A stretch of DNA of 39,729 nt. Origin: Bacteroidota bacterium (GTDB lineage: Bacteria; Bacteroidota; Bacteroidia; JABDFU01). Position 1 is the stretch's first letter. Each line of letters opens with the position of its first letter. This document shows positions 16,197 to 24,762 of the stretch, piece after piece. Under the pieces are notes generated by a model. The model did not search any database. It saw only the letters and a program-made list of their open reading frames with translations, and had not been told where the DNA came from. Both the position numbers and the translations under genes were made by a program. Where the stretch lies: the NCBI GenBank assembly GCA_013286385.1, contig JABDFU010000001.1, positions 1 through 39,729 of the forward strand. Direction: 5' to 3'.

Positions 16197-16635
16197 AGGT
16201 CTTTACAACAAAATAAAAAAAACAATTCCTATTCCTTGTATCGATCTTGTTGTTTTTAATGGGGCAGGCCATATTTTAATGTTGAAGAGAGAGAATGAGC
16301 CGGCAAGGGGCCAATGGTGGTTCCCTGGAGGACGAGTCTTGCATGGTGAGAAAAGAGAGCAGGCTGTTCGGAGAAAATTGAAGGAAGAGTGTGGTCTTAC
16401 CGGTATAATAAAAAGGGAAATTGGGACCTTTGATGTTATTTTGAATTACCGTTTAACTAACAATGAAGTAATACGTTCGCATGCAATAAGCACTTTTTAT
16501 TATGTTACCGATATTCGCAAATCTGAAATTGTACTGGATTCCCAAAGCTCAAAATTTAAGTGGTGCTCAAAGCCAGAATGTCTTAAATTGACAACGGACA
16601 AAGCACTAAAGAAAATTTTAGAAAAAGTATTATAA
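16183..16635 (+). CDS. Nudix hydrolase, GDP-mannose mannosyl hydrolase-like
   Basis: The protein is 150 residues. The N-terminal part PIPCIDLVVFNGAGHILML and the segment NEPARGQWWFPGGRV follow the GDP-mannose mannosyl hydrolase (Gmm/WcaH) pattern. The Nudix box runs from Gly50 to Leu72. Glu56 and the Glu68-Glu69 pair are present, but the first Glu of the REU element is Lys65. The E. coli GDP-mannose hydrolase also departs from the standard box, though differently. The likely role is hydrolysis of GDP-hexoses to tune sugar supply or clear by-products. The gene overlaps the methyltransferase by 14 bases, and the donor sugar is inferred. Confidence 0.82.
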   Translation: MLIPKGLYNKIKKTIPIPCIDLVVFNGAGHILMLKRENEPARGQWWFPGGRVLHGEKREQAVRRKLKEECGLTGIIKREIGTFDVILNYRLTNNEVIRSHAISTFYYVTDIRKSEIVLDSQSSKFKWCSKPECLKLTTDKALKKILEKVL

Positions 16636-16637
16636 AA

Positions 16638-17243
16638 ATGAGCTTTTATATTTGCAGCAATTCTGAAGATAACTATGTTGAGCAAGCAGTTTCTCTTCAT
16701 ATTCGCCATTTATCCGACGGTGGATTTATTACAAAGTTGGGAAATGACTTTCTATTGGCATTGTATAAAGATTGGTTGCGTTTGGGCAATGCAATACTTA
16801 TTTTTTCGCTAGAAGGAGATAAGTTAAACGGTTTTGTGTTGGGTATAAAGAAAAAGGATAGGCTATTCAACCCTATAAAAGCAAGGCCGATTACTTATTT
16901 GGGATATCTGCTGTCAGCGATACTTAAAAAACCATTTTTACTTCCAAAAATAATTGAATCCATCTTTTATGAAGGGAAGTCGACAACAAAAATCAATGCC
17001 GAATTATTGGTAATTGTTACTGATGGAGAGAATAGGTCCAGGGGAATTGGTTCAGAAATGGTCGGCCTTTTGGGCAAGGAATTTTTAGATTGTGGAATAA
17101 ATGAATACGTTGTAACGGTCAGGAAGGAAATGGAAAGGTCGAATAATTTTTATGTGAAGAATAAAATGACACTGTGTGACTCATTTTTGTTTTACGGGAA
17201 AATCTGGAATATGTATAAAAAAACAATTACTGAAAAATGCTGA
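16638..17243 (+). CDS. GNAT-family N-acyltransferase
   Basis: The protein is 201 residues. The acetyl-CoA pyrophosphate loop is RSRGIG at 133-138, preceded by the beta strand AELLVIVTD and followed by a C-terminal FYVKNKM segment typical of GNAT folds. The gene overlaps the downstream aminotransferase by 7 bases (ATGCTGA), so the pair is translationally coupled. The natural inference is that it N-acylates the amino group that the aminotransferase introduces. The acyl donor and sugar are not determined. The stretch 80-115 (basic and hydrophobic) is an insertion of unknown role. Confidence 0.78.
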   Translation: MSFYICSNSEDNYVEQAVSLHIRHLSDGGFITKLGNDFLLALYKDWLRLGNAILIFSLEGDKLNGFVLGIKKKDRLFNPIKARPITYLGYLLSAILKKPFLLPKIIESIFYEGKSTTKINAELLVIVTDGENRSRGIGSEMVGLLGKEFLDCGINEYVVTVRKEMERSNNFYVKNKMTLCDSFLFYGKIWNMYKKTITEKC

Positions 17244-18337
17244 AACGAATACCCTGGGCGAAGCCGCATTTTTATGGTAATGAGGCTAAGTATGTTACAA
17301 ATGCAATTGAATCTACCTGGATTTCGGGCGGAGCCTATTTAGATGAGTTGGAATTAAAGTTTAGAGACATTTGTGATAAAAAACATGCTTTAGCTGTTTC
17401 AAACGGAACTACGGCAATTCATCTTGCCTATCTGGCATTGGGAATTAAACCCGGAGATGAAATTATTGTTCCGGGGTTTTGTTTTTTAGCCGCCGCGAAC
17501 ATAGCGATACATGTTGGAGCAACGCCTGTTTTTTCAGAGGTTGATAAAAATACATGGTGTATGGATCCGGTCGACTTGGAAAGAAGGATTACAAACAGAA
17601 CGAAAGCTATTGTTCCTGTTCATACCTATGGAAATGTGTGTGATATGGATTTGATTATGGATATTGCCAGGAAAAGAAAAATTGCTGTAATTGAAGATTG
17701 TGCGGAATCTCTTTTTTCAAAATTTAAGGATAGGCAATCTGGATCATTCGGGGTAATCAATACGTTTAGTTTTCAGGCAACCAAAACAATCACAACTGGG
17801 GAAGGTGGCATGGTGGTTACCGATGATGATGAGTTTGCTGAACGAATGCTGTTGTATCGCAGTCATGGAATGAACCGTAAAAAGGTGATCTATTGGCATG
17901 AACTTCCCGGGCATAATTTCAGGCTTACCAATATGCAGGCAGCTTTGGGGATTGCTCAATTGGAAAATGCACTTGACATTATAAAGACCAGGAAACAGGT
18001 TTACGATAAGTACGTAAGTCATTTTTCCAATGTAAGTTGCGTTTCTATTCAAAAAATAAATTCCAATGTTGACCCTCTTATTTGGGCTTTTGCTTTACGA
18101 TTAAATGAAGAGGCCTTCCCTCAGGGAAGAGATATGGTAAGAAAGCAAATGGATGAATTGGGAATTGAAACCCGGCCCGGTTTTTATGCATCTTCCTTGC
18201 TGAATATATACACTAACCATAAACTTCCAGTTAGTGAAAGTATTAGTGAAAATGTTATCAGCCTGCCTTCTTTTCCAACCTTATCCGATGAAGAGATTGA
18301 ATACATTTCCAACGGGCTATTAAAGTTGCGAAAGTGA
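17237..18337 (+). CDS. DegT/DnrJ/EryC1/StrS sugar aminotransferase (PerA-like)
   Basis: This 366-residue PLP enzyme transfers an amino group from glutamate to a keto nucleotide sugar. PLP lysine is Lys183 in FSFQATKTITTGEGG. SNGTTAIHLAYLALGI (55-70) and VIEDCAE (151-157) are the cofactor and substrate loops. The entry motif RIPWAKPHFYGNEAKYV and the GEGG pattern resemble GDP-4-keto-6-deoxyhexose aminotransferases. It is coupled to the preceding GNAT gene, and the C-methyltransferase lies three genes upstream. A 4-amino-4,6-dideoxy sugar, possibly C-methylated, is the likely product. The matching 4,6-dehydratase is not obvious in this block. Confidence 0.88.
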   Translation: MLKRIPWAKPHFYGNEAKYVTNAIESTWISGGAYLDELELKFRDICDKKHALAVSNGTTAIHLAYLALGIKPGDEIIVPGFCFLAAANIAIHVGATPVFSEVDKNTWCMDPVDLERRITNRTKAIVPVHTYGNVCDMDLIMDIARKRKIAVIEDCAESLFSKFKDRQSGSFGVINTFSFQATKTITTGEGGMVVTDDDEFAERMLLYRSHGMNRKKVIYWHELPGHNFRLTNMQAALGIAQLENALDIIKTRKQVYDKYVSHFSNVSCVSIQKINSNVDPLIWAFALRLNEEAFPQGRDMVRKQMDELGIETRPGFYASSLLNIYTNHKLPVSESISENVISLPSFPTLSDEEIEYISNGLLKLRK

Positions 18338-18356
18338 ACGGATTTAACTGACGAAA

Positions 18357-20243
18357 GTGACAATAATTAATGAGTTGGTTTTATGGCCTTATGTATTGGG
18401 GGGTTTATACTGTTTAGTCTATATTCTTTATCCATTTCTTTATTCCTATTCTAAAACTCCGGACGGATCGGTTTGGGTACCTGTAAACAATCAGGTCAAG
18501 CATTGCGGGGATAATAGAATATACTCTGCTGGTGTACAGGAAGCCCGATTGAATTTTTTCAAATTCAATCATCCTTGTTCTTCAACGATAGGAAACATGG
18601 CGATCGACTACACACGAATAACTTCCTACAGAACTGCCGCTCTGCTTGGTTTTTTTATTTCTGATGAAAGAATTTCGTTTTTGGTTTCTTTTGCACTTTC
18701 AATTTTGATTCAATATTCTTTAATTTTTATAGTGGCACTGTATATGTTTCATTACGCCTGGATTGCATTGGTTATTTCCCTGTTATCGACTTTTTGGTTT
18801 AAAATAATTATTTACTTCAATGAAGGAAAAGGCGTAAGTCCCTTAAATTATCTTAAAAAATATGTTTGTAACAGGGATGGAGAGTCCTTTTTTGATCTGG
18901 TTAATGATAATTTTCGATATGTGATAATGAGTGTTGCAGGTATTTATACCTGGATTACAATACTCCTTATTTTATTTTCAGAAGGAGATCATCAATCCTC
19001 GTTGGTTTTTTTGGTTTTTCTGATCTATTTTATTTTGATTCCTTTGGTTTATCCGTCAACTACTTTGTTTTCTTTGAGTTTATTGTTTTGCAGTATCGGC
19101 ATAACTTCAATACAAACTAATAATTGGAATCAACTGATGGTAATTGGGGGTGCTTTTTCTGCAGCAATCCTTCTGTTGTTTCTGTTTGGGCTCGTTTCCA
19201 GGTTAAAGGATATTTTACAGTCAAATTTGGAGGTATTGCATGGTTCTCACAACATGACTTACGGTGGTAATGAAAAAAAAGGTTTTTCCTTGCGGTCTAT
19301 TTTCTTTTCACTAGTTAAGAAATTTTATTTTTCGATTTCTTTTGTTTTGTTTTTGATACTGATGAAGGTCTGCCATTTTCAATATGTTTTTGTTCCAATT
19401 ATATTTGGTTTAGTGATGATGCTTAGCGCAGTTGGATTCTTTTTTCGAGTAGATGCATCAGTACTGAGGCTAATTGAAAGAGGTGGAATTCATTTTCTTT
19501 TTTTTTCAATTTGCAGTGCTTTTTATATTATATCTAATTATTTTGGAATGCGGTTTTCTGAGTTGAATTTACTCAGTTTGGTAGTTTTGCCTTTTATTTG
19601 CTATCCGCCGCTTGTAGGTTGTTATAGAATGGCCGCTTTCCTTCAAAAATCGGGAGCCTATTGTATGCCCAAAGAGGAATGGGAAATTTATCAGATTATT
19701 AAAAAGGAAACAGCTCCCAGATCCTCCATATTAGCTTTCTCTGTTTCTAACCTGCAGTTATTACCCGTTTATACCCATTCAAATTTGTTTATACGGGGTG
19801 CAGAATGGCTCGAAGATCCCCTGGAAGAATTAAAAAAATATATTTCGGCTCTTAAATTTATTAAAAGGGATGCCAATGAACTGCTAACTTATTTTAATGA
19901 ATACTTTTCTAATGCATTTTCATGTTCACCGACCCAAATTAAATCTGAAAAACTGTATAAAGGTCAGCAATTGATTAATACTTTGATATACTTTCCTCAT
20001 GTACAGCGCATTAAAGGAATACCTTTAGTAGGTGATAATAAAAGCGCTTGGTCACCTGACTTTATAGCTTTTTTGACTAATTTGATTAATAATTCAACAA
20101 ATGAATTGGCTTTAAATGAGATTGATTATATACTTATTGACAAGGAGGATTTTCCTGATATAATTGACATTTCTGATCAATTCAGGGAAACATTTGTAAA
20201 TAAGCGATTTATTTTATACAAGAAAACGAATCAGGAATTTTAA
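18357..20243 (+). CDS. Large multi-span membrane protein, GT-C-like or polymerase-like
   Basis: The protein is 628 residues with about ten or more membrane segments in residues 8-430 and a soluble region of roughly 190 residues after that. The soluble part includes EWEIYQIIKKETAPRSSILAF and NLFIRGAEWLEDP. A large extracytoplasmic tail after many spans is the layout of GT-C transferases that use polyprenyl-linked sugars. A hydrophilic loop near residues 32-75 would be the usual place for the catalytic acid. No diagnostic family motif was recognised. The start is GTG at 18357, since no in-frame ATG is nearby and the ribosome site is weak. The DPM1-like enzyme upstream fits a donor-user pair, but this is an inference; a Wzy-type polymerase is the alternative. 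Confidence 0.65.
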   Translation: MTIINELVLWPYVLGGLYCLVYILYPFLYSYSKTPDGSVWVPVNNQVKHCGDNRIYSAGVQEARLNFFKFNHPCSSTIGNMAIDYTRITSYRTAALLGFFISDERISFLVSFALSILIQYSLIFIVALYMFHYAWIALVISLLSTFWFKIIIYFNEGKGVSPLNYLKKYVCNRDGESFFDLVNDNFRYVIMSVAGIYTWITILLILFSEGDHQSSLVFLVFLIYFILIPLVYPSTTLFSLSLLFCSIGITSIQTNNWNQLMVIGGAFSAAILLLFLFGLVSRLKDILQSNLEVLHGSHNMTYGGNEKKGFSLRSIFFSLVKKFYFSISFVLFLILMKVCHFQYVFVPIIFGLVMMLSAVGFFFRVDASVLRLIERGGIHFLFFSICSAFYIISNYFGMRFSELNLLSLVVLPFICYPPLVGCYRMAAFLQKSGAYCMPKEEWEIYQIIKKETAPRSSILAFSVSNLQLLPVYTHSNLFIRGAEWLEDPLEELKKYISALKFIKRDANELLTYFNEYFSNAFSCSPTQIKSEKLYKGQQLINTLIYFPHVQRIKGIPLVGDNKSAWSPDFIAFLTNLINNSTNELALNEIDYILIDKEDFPDIIDISDQFRETFVNKRFILYKKTNQEF

Positions 20244-20269
20244 TTATACTTTCGTTTTAGTTTAGATCT

Positions 20270-21274
20270 ATGAATAAAACTATAATAATTGCCGAAGCAG
20301 GTGTAAACCACAATGGCAGCATTGCCATAGCTAAAAAGCTGATTGATGTGGCGGCCAAAGCAGGTGCAGATTATGTTAAATTTCAAACTTTTAAGGCCGG
20401 TAATTTGGTCAGCAAATCAGCCAGGATGGCTGAATATCAGGTAAAAAATTTGAAAAAAGACAAGCAGGATTCCCAATACGAAATGATTAAAAGGCTTGAA
20501 CTGTCAGACCGGCAACATATAATCCTGTTGGACCACTGCAAAAGAAGAAACATCAAGTTCCTTTCAACTCCTTTTGATATTGAATCGCTTGAATTTTTGC
20601 TGAGCCTGAAAATGGATTACATCAAAATTCCTTCAGGCGAAATTACCAATCTCCCATTTCTTGAATATGTGGGAAGAAAAAGAAAGAATATAATTCTATC
20701 TACTGGTATGAGTACCCTGAAAGAATTAAAAGACGCTATAAGTATTTTAACAAAAAATGGAACCAGCAAAAAAAACATTATTGTTCTGCATTGCAATACC
20801 GAATATCCCACACCCTTTCAGGATGTTAATTTAAGAGCTATGAATTCCATAGCCAAAGCCTTAAGTGTTCAGATTGGCTATTCGGATCACACGATGGGAA
20901 TTGAGGTTCCTGTTGCAGCTGTGGCTTTGGGAGCAAAAGTAATTGAAAAGCATTTTACCTTAGGCAGGAATATGGAAGGTCCTGATCATAAGGCATCTCT
21001 TGAGCCTGAAGAACTCAAACAAATGGTGTTGAGCATCCGAAATATTGAAATGGCTATGGGAACAGGTCTTAAAAGGCCTTCGCCCTCAGAAAGTAAGAAC
21101 AGGGTCATTGCCCGGAAAAGTATCGTGGCTAAAACAACTATTGCAAAGGGAGAATTGTTTTCTGAAAAAAACATTGTTGTTAAGCGGCCGGGCAACGGTA
21201 TAAGTCCCATGAAATGGTATTCGGTTCTTGGTAAAAGGGCATTGCGTAATTATAAAGCGGACGAACTTATTTGA
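20270..21274 (+). CDS. neuB: Nonulosonic acid synthase, NeuB/LegI type
   Basis: The protein is 334 residues. It condenses a 6-deoxy-mannosamine-type sugar with phosphoenolpyruvate to form the nine-carbon acid. The TIM-barrel part has AEAGVNHNG (9-17), KFQTFKAG, LSTPFD, HCNTEYPTPFQDVNL, IGYSDHTMG, and EKHFTLGRNMEGPDH with the metal and substrate residues. Residues about 275-334 are the C-terminal SAF (antifreeze-like) lid with KRPGNGISP. The EYPTPFQDVNL wording and the LegB/LegC context favour legionaminic over sialic or pseudaminic acid. It follows a 26-base gap with a weak TACTTTCG, so it may have its own promoter. Its stop overlaps the next start (TGATG). Confidence 0.92.
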   Translation: MNKTIIIAEAGVNHNGSIAIAKKLIDVAAKAGADYVKFQTFKAGNLVSKSARMAEYQVKNLKKDKQDSQYEMIKRLELSDRQHIILLDHCKRRNIKFLSTPFDIESLEFLLSLKMDYIKIPSGEITNLPFLEYVGRKRKNIILSTGMSTLKELKDAISILTKNGTSKKNIIVLHCNTEYPTPFQDVNLRAMNSIAKALSVQIGYSDHTMGIEVPVAAVALGAKVIEKHFTLGRNMEGPDHKASLEPEELKQMVLSIRNIEMAMGTGLKRPSPSESKNRVIARKSIVAKTTIAKGELFSEKNIVVKRPGNGISPMKWYSVLGKRALRNYKADELI

Positions 21275-21900
21275 TGTTCATGAATAAATCGGTAATTATT
21301 CTAGGATATTCGGGACATGCCTATGTCGTTTGCGATATTTTCAGGCGTATGGGTATCAGAATTGAAGGCTATTGCGAAACGGAAGAAAAAAACTTCAATC
21401 CTTTTACTATTTCATACCTGGGTAGTGAACGTGAATTGGAAACACTTAAAAAAGGAGCTAAGTCAGATTTCTTCGTGGCTGTAGGAGACAATTCAAAAAG
21501 AAAACACTTATTCAGTTATTTGTGTTCGAATGACCTTATCGTCACCAATGCAATTCATCCTTCGGTCACCCTTTCAGAATATGTAAAAATAGGCAAAGGT
21601 CTCATGATTGGCCCGGGTGCAATTGTAAATTCTCTGGCGGAGATCGGAGATGCTGTTATTTGCAATACGGGTTCAATTATTGAGCATGAGTGCGTTGTAG
21701 GAAGTTTTGTTCACATTGCTCCAGGGGCAGTCTTGTGTGGAAATGTAAAAATTGGAGAAGGCTCTTTTGTCGGTGCCAATTCTGTAATTAGGCAAGGAGT
21801 CGAAATTGGAAAAAATGTCTTGATCGGGGCGGGGAGTGTTGTTGTCAAAAATGTACCGGATAATTGCAAAATATGGGGAAATCCAGCGGAAAAAAGATAA
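21274..21900 (+). CDS. neuD: NeuD/PglD-type sugar O/N-acetyltransferase
   Basis: This protein of about 208 residues has a small N-terminal Rossmann domain (SVIILGYSGHAYVV) and a C-terminal left-handed beta-helix of hexapeptide repeats (GPGAIVNSLAEIGD, VHIAPGAVLCG, IGAGSVVV). The catalytic His-Glu appears in IEHECVVG. In the legionaminic pathway a member of this family (LegH) acetylates the 4-amino group made by LegC; NeuD homologues can instead O-acetylate the finished acid. No other LegH candidate lies in this block, so the LegH role is preferred. The start could be ATG 21274, sharing the NeuB stop, or ATG 21280 (MNKSVIILG). Confidence 0.85.
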   Translation: MFMNKSVIILGYSGHAYVVCDIFRRMGIRIEGYCETEEKNFNPFTISYLGSERELETLKKGAKSDFFVAVGDNSKRKHLFSYLCSNDLIVTNAIHPSVTLSEYVKIGKGLMIGPGAIVNSLAEIGDAVICNTGSIIEHECVVGSFVHIAPGAVLCGNVKIGEGSFVGANSVIRQGVEIGKNVLIGAGSVVVKNVPDNCKIWGNPAEKR

Positions 21901-23003
21901 TACGTATTGGGATACTAACAACTTCCAGGGCAGATTGGGGGATTTACCTGCCTTTGGTAAGGAAGTTGAGAAAGGATACCGCCTTTAAGCTGTTTATTTT
22001 TGCAGGAGGAATGCACCTGGATAAGCGGTTCGGTTTTTCCAGCCGGTTAATAGAAAAGGAGGGGTTCAGAATTACTGAAAAAATAAGTTCATTGAAACCC
22101 GGATACGAAGAGAATGATATAAATTTATCCATCGCTGAAACCATCCGGAAATTTTCTCCGGTATGGGAAAAATACAGGAGCAAAATGGATATTTTGTTTG
22201 CTTTGGGTGACCGCTACGAAATGTTTGCAGCCTGCACCGCCAGTGTACCGTTTAATATTAAAATAGCACATCTGCATGGGGGGGAAATTACATTGGGTGC
22301 GATAGATAATACATTCAGAAACGCAATTTCCTGCATGTCTGCTCTTCATTTTGTCAGTACAAAAGAATATTCGGATAGGGTAAAAGCGATAACCGGAAGT
22401 CCGGAGAATATTTACAATGTTGGTTCCTTGGGAGTTGAAGGGTTTTTGAATGAGAAGTGTTATTCTTCCAAAGAGTTTTCAGATAAATTCGGTTTTGACA
22501 TTTTAAAGCCTTTCGTTCTCACAACCATACAACCAGAAACGATTCATCCTGAAAACAACAGATTAAACATTGGGGAATTTTTAAAAGCAGCAAGAGCTAT
22601 TGATTTACCGTTCTTATGTACCTTACCCAATGCAGATACATCCGGGAATGTGATACGGGAAGGGCTTTTGAAGTTTGAAAAAGAGTATCCAGGGAAGCTG
22701 AAATGTTATGAAAATCTCGGGCAGAAAGGCTATTATACCGCCATGAAAAATTGCGCATTAATGATCGGTAACACCTCCAGCGGAATTATCGAGGCCGGAG
22801 CCTTTAAGAAAAAAGTGATTAACTTAGGTGACAGACAAAAGGGCCGTTTATCAGGTAAAAATGTAATTACGGTGCCGTTTAGAAAAGAAAAAATATGTAA
22901 TGCTGTGAGATTGGCAGGTCAACTGAATCTTTTATCTTTTAAAAACCCCTACGGGCAGGGAGGTGCTTCAGACCGCATACTCAAAATTCTAAAAAGCGTA
23001 TGA
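21873..23003 (+). CDS. neuC: Hydrolysing NDP-GlcNAc-type 2-epimerase, NeuC/LegG
   Basis: The protein is 376 residues. It inverts C2 and releases the nucleotide, giving the free manno sugar used by NeuB. Its GT-B-like fold carries the family's signature stretches: GILTTSRADWGIYLPL, ALGDRYEMFA, HLHGGEITLGAIDNTFRNA, and near the C-terminus IGNTSSGIIEAG. In the legionaminic route the substrate is the GDP- or UDP-linked 2,4-diacetamido sugar. The GDP form is favoured here by the adjacent PtmE-type guanylyltransferase. The ATG at 21873 lies 28 bases inside the end of neuD; an in-frame TTG nine bases earlier is less likely. Confidence 0.92.
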   Translation: MGKSSGKKIIRIGILTTSRADWGIYLPLVRKLRKDTAFKLFIFAGGMHLDKRFGFSSRLIEKEGFRITEKISSLKPGYEENDINLSIAETIRKFSPVWEKYRSKMDILFALGDRYEMFAACTASVPFNIKIAHLHGGEITLGAIDNTFRNAISCMSALHFVSTKEYSDRVKAITGSPENIYNVGSLGVEGFLNEKCYSSKEFSDKFGFDILKPFVLTTIQPETIHPENNRLNIGEFLKAARAIDLPFLCTLPNADTSGNVIREGLLKFEKEYPGKLKCYENLGQKGYYTAMKNCALMIGNTSSGIIEAGAFKKKVINLGDRQKGRLSGKNVITVPFRKEKICNAVRLAGQLNLLSFKNPYGQGGASDRILKILKSV

Positions 23004-24064
23004 ACTTGTATAATTTACTCTTAATCAATTGCGAAGTAAGCATCCGGGAACTTCTGCAGAAAATAGAGGAAAATACACGTATTGTTTCTTTCGAAAAGCC
23101 CAACCTGTTTCTGGTTGATAACAATGGGAGGGTTGTAGGAAGTTTGTCTGACGGGGATATACGCAGAGCACTTATTAAAGGGTACTCCATTGAATCGAAA
23201 GGCAAAGAAATAATGAATGTGAATTTTCATTATTTAAATGACGATAATTTTTCTACTGAAACAATTTTAAAATTTAAAAAATTGCAGATCAAACTTGTAC
23301 CCCGCCTGGACAAGAATTTTAAGCTCCTAGAGATAGTTGATTTGAACAATTATAAAGGCGTGGTTCCCGTTTCCTGCCTGATAATGGCCGGAGGGATGGG
23401 AGAACGTCTTCGTCCCCTGACGGATGAATTGCCAAAGCCATTGATTCCGTTGGCCGGTAAACCAATTCTGGAACGAAACATTGAGAGATTAAAGCAATAC
23501 AATATCAATGACATTTGCCTGAGTGTAAGGTATAAGTCTGAAAAGATAAAAGATCATTTTGCCGATGGTAGCTCCCGTGGAGTCAACATACGATATATTC
23601 AGGAAGAGAACCCGTTGGGTACGATTGGGGCCCTTTCATTAATGGGTGAACCTGCGCACGATACCGTTCTTGTGATGAATTCTGACTTGCTTACGAATAT
23701 TGATTTTCTTGATTTCTTTGAATTCTTTCAATCCTCTAATGCTGCTATGGCAGTGGCCACCGTCCCCTATAACATAAATGTTCCCTACGCGATATTGGAG
23801 ACCAACGATAAAAGTGAAGTGCGTTCATTTGTTGAAAAACCCAATTACGTTTATTATTCAAATGCCGGTATTTATCTGATGAAAAAAGAACTGCTGAAAT
23901 TTGTTCCCAAAGGGGAAAAAATGGACGCCACTGATCTGATGCAGGTTGTTCTCAACAACAACCTGCGGTTGCTTTCTTTTCCCATTCTCGGATATTGGCT
24001 CGATATCGGAAACCATAAGGATTACCAACGGGCCAAGGAGGACATCAAACACATTCAGTTCTGA
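23000..24064 (+). CDS. ptmE: CBS-domain sugar-1-phosphate guanylyltransferase, PtmE-type
   Basis: The protein is 354 residues. Residues about 12-118 form a CBS pair (LFLVDNNGRVVGSLSDGDIRRAL), and 126-354 form a nucleotidyltransferase with LIMAGGMGERLRPLT, LPKPLIPLAGKP, VMNSDLLTNID (metal-binding Asp) and VEKPNYVYYSNAGIYLM. This fused layout is that of PtmE from the Campylobacter legionaminic acid pathway, which activates glucosamine-1-phosphate with GTP and so commits it to a GDP-linked route separate from cell-wall UDP-GlcNAc. It overlaps neuC by 4 bases (ATGA). The guanylyl specificity is inferred from the architecture and context. Confidence 0.88.
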   Translation: MNLYNLLLINCEVSIRELLQKIEENTRIVSFEKPNLFLVDNNGRVVGSLSDGDIRRALIKGYSIESKGKEIMNVNFHYLNDDNFSTETILKFKKLQIKLVPRLDKNFKLLEIVDLNNYKGVVPVSCLIMAGGMGERLRPLTDELPKPLIPLAGKPILERNIERLKQYNINDICLSVRYKSEKIKDHFADGSSRGVNIRYIQEENPLGTIGALSLMGEPAHDTVLVMNSDLLTNIDFLDFFEFFQSSNAAMAVATVPYNINVPYAILETNDKSEVRSFVEKPNYVYYSNAGIYLMKKELLKFVPKGEKMDATDLMQVVLNNNLRLLSFPILGYWLDIGNHKDYQRAKEDIKHIQF

Positions 24065-24065
24065 C

Positions 24066-24758
24066 ATGAAGCCTCTTTTTGTAATAACGGCCAGGGGAGG
24101 AAGTAAAGGACTACCTGGAAAGAATACTAAAATTCTGAATGGAAAACCCTTAATCACATATAGCATAGAGATAGCAAGGAATTTTACAGGCGACAGCGAT
24201 ATTTGTGTATCAACCGACGATGATGCAATTATAAATGTGGTTGAGGCCTGCGGATTACATATCCCCTTCAAAAGACCTGCTGAGCTTGCCACAGATTCGG
24301 CAAATTCACAGGACGTTTTGGTTCATGCCTGGAACTTTTATAAAAATAAAGGACTTTTTTATGATTGTCTGGTTTTGTTGCAACCCACTTCTCCCTTCCG
24401 GAAAAAGGAAGACCTGAAAAACTGTTTAGATATGTATTCCGGGGATTGCGATATGGTTGTTTCTGTAAAAGAATCAGATGCCAATCCCTATTTTAACCTT
24501 TTTGAGGATACCGGGAATGGTTTCTTAATTAAGTCAAAAGAAGCTAACTTTAAGCGCCGGCAGGATTGCCCGAAAGTATATATGCTCAACGGATCTGTGT
24601 ATGTTATCAACCCGCATTCCCTTTTAACGGAAGGGATGAGCGGGTTCAGAAAAGTAAAGAAATACATCATGGATGAAAACCATTCGGTGGATATTGATAC
24701 ACAGAAAGACTGGGATTTTGCAGAATACCTCATTAAAAACAACAGAATTTTAATCTAG
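24066..24758 (+). CDS. neuA: CMP-nonulosonic acid synthetase, NeuA/LegF/PtmB type
   Basis: This 230-residue cytidylyltransferase activates the nonulosonic acid with CTP. It has the N-terminal nucleotide loop ITARGGSKGLPGKN, CVSTDDD, LLQPTSPFRKKEDL, NGSVYVINP, and the C-terminal metal site VDIDTQKDWDFAE. The frame is open from 23946, but that stretch lies inside ptmE. The ATG at 24066 gives the exact family N-terminus (MKPLFVITARGG) one base after the ptmE stop. The product is the donor for the legionaminyltransferase. Confidence 0.93.
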   Translation: MKPLFVITARGGSKGLPGKNTKILNGKPLITYSIEIARNFTGDSDICVSTDDDAIINVVEACGLHIPFKRPAELATDSANSQDVLVHAWNFYKNKGLFYDCLVLLQPTSPFRKKEDLKNCLDMYSGDCDMVVSVKESDANPYFNLFEDTGNGFLIKSKEANFKRRQDCPKVYMLNGSVYVINPHSLLTEGMSGFRKVKKYIMDENHSVDIDTQKDWDFAEYLIKNNRILI

Positions 24759-24762
24759 AGAT

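Noticed and set aside
23946-24065. Upstream extension of the CMP-nonulosonate synthetase
   Set aside because: The added 40 residues lie within the guanylyltransferase gene in another frame. The family N-terminus begins at 24066.
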